A stretch of 61,347 nt of DNA from Acanthaster planci (lineage: Eukaryota; Echinodermata; Asteroidea; Valvatida; Acanthasteridae), in contig NW_019091375.1 of the NCBI RefSeq assembly GCF_001949145.1, forward strand, positions 2,760,598 to 2,821,944. Direction: 5' to 3'. Both the position numbers and the translations under genes were made by a program. The notes beneath the pieces were generated by a model. The model searched no databases. It had not been told where the DNA came from and worked only from the letters and a program-made list of their open reading frames with translations. Positions 18,413 through 30,369 of the stretch are shown here, piece by piece (within the stretch, counting starts at the first letter, position 1; every line of letters begins with the position of its first letter).

Positions 18413-21400
18413 TGAGGGAGGGGGGTGACCGACAAACAAAGCATGAAATCTAATAAACTGCTGAAGCGATAACTGGTTTTGGATTAGGAGGACGCTAAAG
18501 CTAAAACATTTCTGAAGCTGTAGTGCATTACGCTCCAGCTACGGCAATGAAACCAAACACATGACGCCCGGCCTCCCGAGTTTCGTTACTACCCGCGGCT
18601 GGGTTGACATTGATACGATTTAACAACACTGTGTTTTATTGCCAACCGAGCATACCCTACTTCAAAGGCAAACACAAAAGGCCATAAAGATAAATGTATA
18701 AAGAAAGATTCCTTATAAACCACCTGCCCTTTAAGAAAAAGACACAAGTGGAATAAAATAAGTTAACATCTGGCGGCGGAAGAGTGGCAAAATCCCTCTT
18801 CCAAGCCTACTAAAACAATAAAAACCACATCACAGTGAAGTGAATAAACCTCATATCATGTATAACATGGTCAGAAAATTCGGAGTGATTGTTATGCAAC
18901 TATGACACACCCAGGGTGCGTCATTCAACTCTGCCCTACACATGTCAATATGCAAATTACTCATTTCTTAAGTCATGTAATAATACTATTTTGAATTCAA
19001 CATGACAGAAATGCTAACAGTATCAAAATATTCACGTGAAATGGGGTTTACATAAAGCACTTTATGCTACCCCAATGACACTTCCAAAAGTAATGGCAAA
19101 ACCTCATTCACGAGGTCGTTGACCGACTGACCAAACCGTGTACTCTATAAATGCGTATTTTGATTAAATACACAGCGCATGCCTGTAAGAGTGCTATGTT
19201 TGTCACAGGGATTCTCTAAATCTCTTTTAATCAGCAAATATTTGTACATCTGGTATAACCTGTGTCAAGCTTGGCGTTCGATTATTCTTGTTCGGTTCAT
19301 TCAAGTGCAATACTCATGAAACACCCGCCCTATAACGGTATGACGGACGAGTCTGATCGCAGGATGTCTTAACTGTTCAAAATGCAATATTCGCTGTTAC
19401 TGTTTGTAAACAAATGTAAGTTTTGAATACTTGGCATGACTTTGTTGACAAAGTAAAGGCTAGTGGCTGTATGTTGTATTTTTTGTTTACTATATAGTGG
19501 TACCCTGTGTACTATCTCACTACGTTGATGTGTTGTGATTTACCTGTGGCTAGTGAGGAGATCACAATACATATACGTTCTCTCTAAAGTTCCTATACGC
19601 CTCTTTAGCGGGACTTTATCGTGGTCACGTTTGGGGGCGTGGCACCACTGTTATGTTGGATATCCAACGGTAACTTACCGGGTTGTCCTGTCCATGGTAG
19701 GTCCCTACGCTTATGTCAACGCCCGGTCTGCTGGGTACTTTGAACGGGTTATTCCCCATCCTGCCGGCACGTTGATCGAAACCACCAAGGTATCCTTTCC
19801 AAATACAAAACCTTCAGAATCGAACAAAAGTGTCCACGAAAAGCTAGGAACCAGCAACGAAACCGATCTTTACTCCAAGGAACTTTCGGAGCATGTGGGC
19901 CTTTTGATAAAGGCGTGTCTCCACTGCTGGAGCCTCTAGCACAAGACCGGCAAAACCGGTGCGCATGACTTGTTCAACCATACTAACGTGCATAAGGCAG
20001 ATTTGGCCTTGCACAACTGCCTCTTTCAAAACGGTTGACAAAAGCTGCGTGAGGACGTCACCGTAGCGTTTGTTTACAATCAGGCTGTGTAGGCGTGTAG
20101 GGCCTTTGTCAAACTTCTCCAAAGTGGAACGAGACCTTGTCCAAGGGTCACAAGCTTTTATGATTCGCACTGTCCAAGCTGAAGGCCAGCATTAGCTTGA
20201 CCCTCGCGATTTTTTGCACTTTACTAGTCTTGCCATATATTCGATAATAACACATCAACATATGCATGTGGTCATATATTGAAGAGTCACCCATTATCTG
20301 GGTAGTATTTCACGTATTCGAGCGTGACATGATCAGTGCTACCGCTTGCGTGCTTGACAGGTATACCCAATTACCCTTTAACAACAATCAGTGTCTGCGT
20401 AGGTGTAAAAGTATACAAGATACGTTTTCGAAAGCCCCACAAAGTATGCTCTTGCTATGTCAAAGCCGTATGTTTGCCAAGAAGTGGATGTTAAACCAAT
20501 TGTTGGTCGTCATTCGTCTATGAGGTCCAATCTGGAGTACCACGTGACCACACAATTACCCCAAGTTAGCAACAACTCCAGAGTAGAGTTTGGTTAGTAA
20601 ACGTGTGTCGTGTTTAAAACTTGCAAGTAGGGCCCATTTTCACGTACGAAAGATAAGTAAATCTGTGTCATATGGTACGAAGGTCACCACCTGTTCCGTG
20701 TCCAGTTGTCGTTATCGTTCCAAAAGCCCAGCACTGGGTGCTGGTTCTGTATTTTCCGACAATCTTTTCGCCATTTTACAGAGTTATAAAGGCTTTGTTA
20801 CAACATAATGTTTCAACAACCGATAATAAATCACTGACAAATTGACCGATACTGTGTAGCCAACCGATCACAAATTAAACGAATGTGTATCGCCAACCGA
20901 TCAAGATCCACAGAATGGGAAGGCCTATATTTTTCAACATTGATTCGTTTAACTTAAAGTGTGCCACAGTCGGTAGCAAGCACACGACGAACGCAAGAGC
21001 GACATTTTTACCAGCTTCCACGATGGACCACGAGTTTGCTCCGTCTGAAGTTGTGCGAATCCCCACTTTTCACCCACAATGCACTGAGGTAAACATTGCG
21101 TTACGTCATTATGCTAATAGTCAATTCTACACTCTCACTACCGGCTCCCTATTGCTGACCAGATTAAGTAAAAAATTCTTTTACTCATTTTTCATGCCCG
21201 TCATGGTTCTGCTCCAACATACAACATTGATTTATTTGCTCATTACCGACCATTGAGGCAATTGAGATCATCTCTTGCTTCCCTGCTTTAAATCTGTTGT
21301 TTTGAACAGGAGCTACCCGTTTAAGAGTTTAAATGTCTTTGTTGGGTTTAGTCACTCTTATCCACACACTTCGAATAGCGCCCTCCTATTCCTGTCCGCT

Positions 21401-23948
21401 GTGCATCAAAAAGGCTGATGGTACTCGCCGGCGGAGCACCATCGACAGTGAAACTAAACAGTGGCATTCGTGAGCCGTTTTAAATCCTCATACAAAAATG
21501 CGCTCCTTTCTCAATTAGGCTAATAAAGTAACAGCCCCTTTCCTTGACCACACTATGTTCGGTTTGTTGAGATTTTGAAAAATAAATAATTCCACGCATT
21601 TCTCACAAAGGTTTCCTATGAGATGTTTCTTCTCGGCCAAATCTGACAGTATTGAAACCCTTGACCATTTCAGACAAACGTTCACTGCAAGTCGATTGGA
21701 AATAAAATAGTGCTGAGGGAATGTCGTTGTTTTAGGAGGTACCAGCAAGTTTACACCGTGCATAAGTGACCGATTCAAACAAGGAAAAAAGGGGGGCATT
21801 TGTTTATATTGCCTCACTTGACCTGAAGCAGAGAAACTTCCAAAGTTCCAATCCGGTGTTTGTTCTTCGCTGTCAAGTGAAGCGGAAGTTGAGAGTGGGG
21901 TCTTTGATTTAATTAAACCCTAGAGAAATGTACAGTGGTTTCCACACTTCACTTGATGTGACATTGAGGTTTTCTTACTTGCCATAAAAAAGTATTCAAA
22001 ATAACTTCTGCATTTTCTTGACACGAATGGCGTTACTATATTTGCTGTGGTTGCAGAACATTTGTAAATACGAGAGTCGCCAGACCACTTGAATAGGGGT
22101 AGGCTTAGGTCTCTTCGTGAAATTTGCGGACCATCAGCAAATGTTATGAGTGTATAATACACATACGTTCACCCACCGCTGCTAGTGCACCGCTGAGTTA
22201 ATACACGGGTTTGTATGGGGTCGGGCATGACGGGCGAGTCGCGTTCTGGTCACGTCTCCTACGACTACGGCTTCGAATTTTGATCAAACGATGAAGAGCC
22301 ATAGCCAGTGATCGATACTAGTGGATGTTGCCAATATAGTACACATAGCGTGTAATATAAACCGTTGAAAATATTGCTTACAGGAGTTTTCTGGATATAT
22401 GCCCAACTTATATATTTACAAAGGACCTTAGTCATGATATAGGCCTACACGATAAAGCGAAAAGTGCTATTTTTTAAGTCAAGCCAGTATACCGATCCTT
22501 AATTTTTTAATTTATCATAGAGCAATTTTTATCGATACCATTTAACCCTACCGAATTTTATACTATTCGAATATTAACTCGACTTTCGGTTAGGTGATGA
22601 CTTGCTGTAACAAATTTGGTTCACGCTGTGATTTTATTCTAAGTTCTTGAATCTGGCTTTTAAATATGCAGCAAGCTGATGAGCATCAGGATGGCTTTTA
22701 GTTCAGCGCTCGCTTCACCTTTATGTATTTCAAATTCTTGGGAAAACTCCGGATGCAAGAATGTCGTAATTCATTTTTCTGAGGAACAGAGGAAATCAAC
22801 GAATTTCACTGCTCGAAAAAAAGACTACTTCTGCATTAGATGACTGAATAAAAAAAGAATTACATCAAACATCTCGTTTCCATCATACAAGCTATGCTGG
22901 CGTTCAGTTTTCGGCTCCGAATAAGAAGCGAAACTACGTTGAGGGAGGAAACCACGTACGTTTCAGAGGAAAATTATTAACTGCGCATGTCCCATTTTAG
23001 GGTCATTTGCATATGTAATGAGGGGCACGAGAATTCGTGTCGGGCAAGCTGCTGCTTCATTTCATGAAACCCACGTCATATTTTAACTTTTTAGAAATAA
23101 AATACCTGCCCCAAAAACATTTTTGTTGTAAGATAAGGCCTTTTCCTGACGTGTTTTGTGAAAATAAAATCGGGAAATAGTACCAGAATGGTCAAAACTA
23201 GTGCTTTTTGTGAAAAGCTCTTTACGTAAGCGATAGTTTGTTCACGTTTTGATGCGATATTTGAAGTCTCGAAACAAAGAATTCAAAGTTTTCCTAAAGT
23301 TTTCAAAAGTGAGCTGTGGTGGAGAAAGGAGTGAAGGTTTTAGATTTACTGACAGTTTTGCGCTAGAGTTTGTTTCCCTTCCCGACGAAAAACATTTGCA
23401 TATCGATCGTACTCAGCACCGATTCCGTTTATCACGCAAAATCTAACGTCCTTGCAAGCTTTAGAATTCAATGACAGTGGGTGTACGCGTGTAATTATAC
23501 CGTACACTGTACGCGGCTGGATCGGTTTTACGCATGTAAAACACGTAGATTGCAATGTAAAGAAGTGTCTATACGTAAGTCAAAAAAAACAAGCAAGATA
23601 AAACTTTTTGTATTGTGTAGTTGAAATTCTGGCCTGGCGTATGCAGTGTCTCGTTGTTCTGGGAAGGCTTCCAAAATTGAGAAATTTAGTGGAAAAAGAT
23701 CGAGAGATCGATTGAACAGGGAAATAGTTTTTTTTATTTATCTTAGCAACCACTTTGAGGCTAAATTTCATATTTATGTAGCATTTCTTTTCACGATTCT
23801 GTGGTGTTTTATTTCGTGTATAATCCTTCTATAGAGCATACAAGGAGTTGCAATGTGATCACTTGTTAATTTTGTGCAAACGAAGTCTTCAAAACGAGAA
23901 GGCTCAACAGAGAAATTTGGAAGGGCTGCGTAGCATCGTGATCAGAAT
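18413..23948. other. Gene-free stretch with unexplained short reading frames
   Basis: No gene supported. Overlapping reading frames of 134 codons (19535-19939, plus) and 108 codons (20170-19844, minus) sit in a locally GC-richer block, but neither shows a known motif and stops interrupt any extension. The remainder is AT-rich without features I can name. Confidence 0.4.
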
Positions 23949-24126
23949 ATCGACGAGAATACAATATCAAATCAGTGCTCTGAAATATTTGATTGCTGAG
24001 CTTTCGGTAACTGAGTACCTTCTTCTGTGTAACTGAATCTGCTTGCCCTGAAGAAGACACTCAGTTACCGAAAGCTCGGCAATCACATATTTTAGAGAAC
24101 TGATTTGATATTATATTCTTGTCGAT
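23949..24126. mobile_element. Fold-back element D, full copy
   Basis: A 178-bp palindrome. Arms of about 67 nt begin ATCGACGAGAATACAATATC on the left and, as reverse complement, ATCGACAAGAATATAATATC on the right. Shared inner blocks are CTGAAATAT and GCTTTCGGTAACTGAGT, around a loop of about 40 nt. Noncoding. Partner of the shorter copy at 15440-15494. Confidence 0.85.
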
Positions 24127-24129
24127 AAG

Positions 24130-27100
24130 GCTCAACAGAGGATTGGCAAGTTGCTAAGGATAATTCCATGGTTCACGCTGGTTTGGTCAAGTAACCGCTA
24201 CGCACGGTCAAAGTCGTCAAACAAATACCTATGTGTTCATAAATTTAGACACGACACATTTTGGTGTTAATAACAAGACCAAACATACGTTTTTAGGGTG
24301 TGGTAACGCTTTCCGAAAACCTTGAGATGTCCAAAGAGGTGTTTAATTTGAAACTTTTACGTGGTTACAATTAACGCAAGACCCCTTTATAATGAGAGTT
24401 GGTTTCTACAGTGAAGATCCTCTTACTCCAAGAAAAACTTTGATTATTAAAGATTATTTTCTGTAGGTTACTCTGGTTGCGAGCCTTACTTTTTATTCTA
24501 ATATTTATGTCATAATAGCCAAGGAAAGGTGTCAACTGTGACGTTATTACTCCAATTTCTTTGAAATTGTTAGCACCAGTGACATGTACTTCTTTCGAGT
24601 CACTACCAGGAATTAAAATTTTATCGTCAATAAAACTGAAATTTTACTCGAATGATGAGTAAAAACTGAACTGGTCGCTAAACAAGGTCGCACGTTCCTG
24701 GTGAGCATGTTGCTGGTCGTACAGGATCTGTCCGTGCATGGATCATGAGCGTGAACGCAAACGCAGAGGCGTCGTGAGGGAAGACGGGGTACAAAGATGG
24801 AATATAAAAGGGAAAAAACAAAAACATATAGGAAGAAATCACAAATTTTACTTGAAAATACCTTAAAATAGCCCCTATCAACTGTAAATGGTTTTTATAG
24901 GTTGCTGCTGATAAGTGCTTTGCCCCCCCCCCAAAAAAAAACCTGGTACGTCAAAGAACAAGCATGACGTCATCAGTACGGAGGCCTGTCTTAGAAATGG
25001 GAACACACTGAAGCGTGAAGTCCTACACGTATATTAAAGGGTAGAAAATCAATGATGAGAGCGCCATTTCCCCCATTCTACACGCCATTTTATGGAAGGT
25101 TCAAATACAAGTTGTTCCCCAAAGGTCATTTTCGTATTGCATTTAATGCCCATTTATCTTTTGTCTAATTTATGTTTTGTAAATAAAGAGAAGTCTTCAA
25201 TTATTTTCTAAGAGGCACCTTGGAATTAACATGAACATCAGTTGTTTTTAAGCAATGCCTTCTCAGCCACCCATAAGTCCTGTGCAATAAGTATTTTACA
25301 ATTGTGTGTTTGTGTTTGTTTGTTCTGTGCAAATTCGTTTTCGTTGAAAATTGGGGGTTGTTTATTGGTTTTTGTGTCTTCTTTTTTACTTTTGTCTATT
25401 TAGTTTTAATTTATTTTGCAGGATGTCTCACAGCAGTTTCTTCTGGAAGACGTTATTCCTTCATGATTTGTACATTTTTCCCTAGTCAGAAGATATAAAA
25501 TGTCTTCACATTTGGAAAATTTTCAAACAACTGCATCAAAACCACGTATGTGCAGCAAAAATAAGTAAACCTACACACAAAGAAAACACATAAGAGAGAA
25601 GAGAAGACCATTGCGTAATCGTTCAATTCGAACCATAGTCGTTTGATTTCTAAGGTTCGTTTCGTCTTTAGCATAAGCAAATATCGATAAATATCTTGAT
25701 TTTTTTTAATCAATGTTGTTTTTTAATTTCAATTGATTTTTCATCATTGCCAAAGGCATTGGATGTTGTAAAGTAAATTTAAACGACCGTCTCTGAAAGT
25801 TAAATATCACAATTCTTTTCTAGAAAACTCGCACGTGAATTGTATTGAAAGCTCGCTGGCATTTGTGTTGTGTGTTAATAAGTGCAAGAAGTGTAAACCA
25901 TACCAGTATGTTACGTGCAGAACAGCCCATACAAAAGTCGGCTGGGCAACCCCAAGAACTAATGAAGGGATGTTTTCATGTTTTAGGGGAATAAATACAC
26001 ATGCAAGAGGAGATGAATACTACTCCATTCAATGTTGCACATCAGATACAGACAGCAAATTACTTCGGGCCTGTTGGTTTCATACGGATCTGGATCTCCA
26101 TCGGTGGTCTTAACGCTGGTTGAGTCCCAATGTTAGATCCGCGTGAAACAAACACCACCTACCAGTGCCGCCTGCACTATGCACAAAATTGATGGACTTC
26201 TTTTTTTCAGGAAACTGGCCCAATGCACCCCTTCCATAACGTAGAGTTAATTAAAGTGAAAGTTCATATCACAAACTTTGTCTTACAGTAAAAGAAATAA
26301 AGGAAATTAATTTGAAAAATGATTTTTCATCCTGCATTTTCATTTTTTCCACAGATGGAAATCATGGCAATGATTTAAATTGTATGATTTAAATCAAACA
26401 ACCTCAGTACAAGCAATTTTTGCCATAAACATGGAAGTTGATTTGAAAGTGTAGCTAACCTTTTTTCACTGGTGGACTGGATTTTGTGCCGAGTAGTCAA
26501 CGTGCAGGTATCATCAGTAAGAGTGACTTCCGTCTCAGGTTACAGAAGATGAATGGGAAGCGTTGCCATCAGAGACTCCTTTTGAGGGCAACGGAAGGTG
26601 GCAGATTTTGTATAGCGCAAGATACCAGCATGTTTTCACAGTTTTGCTGTCGTAAAACTTAGAAGCAGTGATTTAAAAAAAAGTTCACTATGTTTCAAGG
26701 TAAGTGTATATTCCATCAAACCACATCATACGGAAATGAATCACTTTGCCAATGGTAAATTGATTTGTTACTCGTGAATGTCAGAAACCTGTTACCTACA
26801 TTATGTATATTACAGCATGGGTACTATGTTGGAACTTAAAACATTCGCATCTACCATTAGCTCGAGGCTAAAATGATATGAATAACAACCATCCCGTTTT
26901 AGTTGATAGGTGCGTTCAAACCTAGGCCTAAGCTGACTTTATCCAATAAATGATTTATGCTGGTTTGGCGGCTCATTCATGAAACACATAGCAAGGCCAT
27001 GAGTAATGCTCACCTTGGGCGTATGTTGTAACTTCGGGGCACACGATCTGGCCACGAGTTCGCAATTCGACTTGTAACAATGAGTAGTTAAATATCAAAC

Positions 27101-29110
27101 AATTAGAAGGCCTCCAGCCACACATCCTTGGAAGGGGAGAAATGTTGTTAGCTAGTTTACGACATGTTTCGGGGACACCTCGTTATGAAATTTTGGATTG
27201 TCCAATTCCACAATTCTAATTATGCTGGATTTGCGGGGGAGAGTGATTAAATTCTTCAGGTAATCCATTGGTAATCTTCCGAAACCAAATGGCAACTTAC
27301 TGGTGTTGTAGGCCTACTCATGGTAAATATAGTTCCTTTCCGGTCACTTGCCTTAAAAAATAAATTGTTGAGCCTTACATGAACATACTCAAATCTACAG
27401 GAAAATATCATTTGTTATCATAAATAAAAGTAAACCAAAACGAAGATCGGTGCATGGGGGAAAACGTTTCAATTATGAAATATTTCAATCAGGCTTACTC
27501 AACAAAGAATCACAACTCACGGTAGCTTTCAACATCCATGTAAGGTGGGACTTGTCTTCAGCTAAATGAAAGTTTCAACCGTTCCTGTAAAGGTTTTACA
27601 ACATGCACGACTCCGTGCATTGACCTTCATGGCTAAAAACATCTTGGGGAAAAATCTGAGTCTTCAAGCTAGTATTGTGAGGAACTAAAGTGAAAAAGGA
27701 GGTTAAATAAATTTAAAATGGAGCCACTGTGACATAGTTTAACCGTTCAGGCAAATGCAAGCTCTCGTTTAGTAGATCTGTTTCTATTAGCCGTTCCCAT
27801 ATAGGCCTATTCTCATTGTTTAGACGGTTTATTGATTTATTTCTAAAACAAAAACATCATTTGTATACCAGTGAACATTGCAATCGTTACGGCCGTGAAA
27901 CACTGAAAGCGACTCATGTCTTGTGGGAGTTGTCTGTACTCTTTGTGTTAGTCAGATTGATTTAATTTTAAGTGCAAAATTAAATCAAACAGATTGACCA
28001 ATAACTTCATCTGATATCTTTCAAGAATAAAACTAACTCGTTTACAATAAACACTTTTAGGCCTACTACAAAAAGCAATCAGTGGGATTAATTTATTCTC
28101 GAAACAGTTGGAAACATTTACATATTAAGTTCACATTCACTCAATTTATAATCACAATGAGGCAATAAATGACGCCGTAATCGCAAGCACAGGTATTATC
28201 ATCATCCATTCTCCCGAGCCGGTCTTAAAACGTTAAAGTCCGACCAAGCACATGTTTATTCCCATTCATAAATACCATTTGGATACTAAATAATGTTACA
28301 CATGTGCAATTCTTCCAGAGGTGCCATTCAATGTATTTCACCTGTCAATAATAGCCCGAGGAAGGAACGCCGAGAGAGGGTTACATTTCAGAGTAAAGGT
28401 CCTATTTATATGTGACCTTTCCAAGTTAAAATGCAAACTCTTGGAGTGTGTTATGTTTTGATTTCTATCCGTTACTATTTTTAGGCCACGGAGTTTAGTC
28501 CACTCACAGCTGTAATCAGAGAGCAAGGAACAGATCTATGCTGGAACAAGGCAATTACGGTTTCGTACGAGAAGTACACTTCATTTGCGCAAATTACTTA
28601 TAGCCTATTGAAAGACAAAACGAAATGAAACACTGTTGCCAAAAACCGAAGTAAACATTTGATCCTATCGCTCGCTTTAAACAGAACGACTAGGAATTGT
28701 TTGGACTCTTGTTTTCATCCAACAAAGTTCGTTTTCATCTTCTCCCGATAAATACCTGCAAAAATATTCAAGGCCACATTGACAGGTGTGTGGATGCCAA
28801 AGAAAACAATCCATGGAGATTGACGGTATGAAAGGCCAGTTGATGGACGCCAGAGTGTTCGTCAGTCCCTTGTCCATGTTAACAGGCCACCCATTTCAAA
28901 CACCAACCATTCTTGTAGCCTTGTCCAAGGCGGTCTCAGCGCTTTTTGTAAAACTTAATGTCTTTACCGAGACAATCGAGCTCGGGCCTCAACAGACACA
29001 CACATTGTGCACTGACGGTATAGGCCATCACGAACGAGTACTCGCACCTATACCCAGCAGGCCAGATTCAGCGAACGGCGTAATCAAGGCTACCATTCTA
29101 CTTGTACACC
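24130..29110. other. Gene-free AT-rich stretch
   Basis: No exon, RNA gene or bounded transposon that I can support. Only small inverted repeats, such as the GATTTAATTT / AAATTAAATC stem near 27960, and homopolymer runs. Confidence 0.45.
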
Positions 29111-29114
29111 CATA

Positions 29115-29440
29115 CAGGGTGTTCAAAAAAAAAACCAAACCCTGAGGAAAGGGGTTCATATGCCCAAACCGTGTAAATAATCGATATCTTATCCAGGACA
29201 AGCATGACAGAGGACAACCCCATTCACTGGTTTATCCAAAATGTTACAACGGAGTTCGGATGCCCCATTTTCAAGACAATGGCGTTCAGTCATGCATTAC
29301 AGGAGGGATACCATCAAGGTATCATTAGAAAGAATACTGCTTCTACTTTTCGGACACCCTTATACATTATGATCATATCTCATGGTTCGGGCATCATGTT
29401 AACTCCTTTCCTCGGGGTTTGTTTTTTCTGGGACGCCCTG
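29115..29440. mobile_element. MITE with CAGGGTGT-type termini and CATA duplication
   Basis: The left end begins CAGGGTGTTCAAAA and the reverse complement of the right end begins CAGGGCGTCCCAGAAA. The inverted similarity continues for over 40 bp (AACCAAACCCTGAGGAAAGG against AACAAACCCCGAGGAAAGG). CATA at 29111-29114 and 29441-29444 flanks it as a candidate target duplication. 326 bp, noncoding; a 119-codon frame crossing the right end is incidental. Confidence 0.8.
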
Positions 29441-29765
29441 CATAGGCATGGTTATGCTACAGAAGTTTTACACGCGATAATCTACAGAATTTTTCACCTA
29501 CGTGACTGGATTGCGCAAAATGTAAACAATACCACCATATGTGGACCGCTGTGGCCACGGTGATCGCATATAATTCTACGGGCAGCTTCACCACATACAA
29601 GCGCACGTGCAAACGCTGCATGTTTGACTTGTTTATCTTGAATAAGTAGATTACCATCGCGACATTATGCACTTTACCTCCACAACACAGTCTAGCACGA
29701 TTGTGAATTAGTCACAAGAAAAAGGTCTATACCCAATTTGCCAAACTGCAGCTTTTAGTCTCCAG

Positions 29766-30001
29766 CTAGCTGGGGCGGATCCAGAAATCCATGCATCCCT
29801 TCCCCTAAAAAATCGCTGTTTTTCCTTATATGAAACTTGACAGGAGATTTTTGTTTCATTTCATCTCCCTCCTTCCCAAAAGCATGTAAAACTGCAGCCT
29901 CCTCGCTCAAACAGGACATAAATGGTGAAATGAAAAAATCCATTTTGCCTACCCCCCGTTAAAGTTTGCCTTCCAAACATTTGATTCTGGATCCGTCATT
30001 G
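29766..30001. mobile_element. hAT-type MITE with perfect 8-bp target duplication
   Basis: Flanked by identical GTCTCCAG at 29758-29765 and 30002-30009. The termini share GGATCCAGAA (left CTGGGGCGGATCCAGAA, right as reverse complement CAATGACGGATCCAGAA), related to the CAGTGGCGGATCCAG end common in hAT MITEs. An 8-bp duplication is the hAT hallmark. Noncoding, 236 bp. Confidence 0.8.
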
Positions 30002-30182
30002 GTCTCCAGATACGACTAAGAGCTTAAATGGCACATCGTATGGTGGCCCTGAAGGGACCTGTACATTGTGTTTTACATGTAGCGCAGGTGGCTGACAGGT
30101 GCAATTCCGATACACAGTCACAGACAAGTTGCTGCATGGCCTCCGCTGAACTTCAAATTTGCTCATTCCCACCAGGGCTGTT

Positions 30183-30366
30183 ATACCCAGCAAGAAATGA
30201 GACCAAGGGGTACCCCCCCCAACATGTCCAATCCCTATACACATTCCAGACTATTGTTACTTAACACACACCCCCCAAGATGTCTGAAAGGAGTTCCCCA
30301 GATTCCTGCCAGACAATGACCAACACAAAGCAGGGGGGGGTTCTCTCCGTCTCATACCTTGCTGCA
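30183..30366 (-). repeat. Interspersed repeat family E, copy 2
   Basis: Reverse complement of 17768-17955, with the same landmarks in inverted order (ACCCAGCAAGAAATGAGACC, a C-run, AACATGTCC, CCCCCCAAGATGT, AACACAAAGC, a G-run, TCTCCGTCTC). Ends undefined. Confidence 0.7.
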
Positions 30367-30369
30367 TAT

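Noticed and set aside
28786-29563. Two consecutive 119-codon plus-strand frames
   Set aside because: The second crosses the end of a MITE with clear inverted termini, the frames differ, and neither resembles a protein family.
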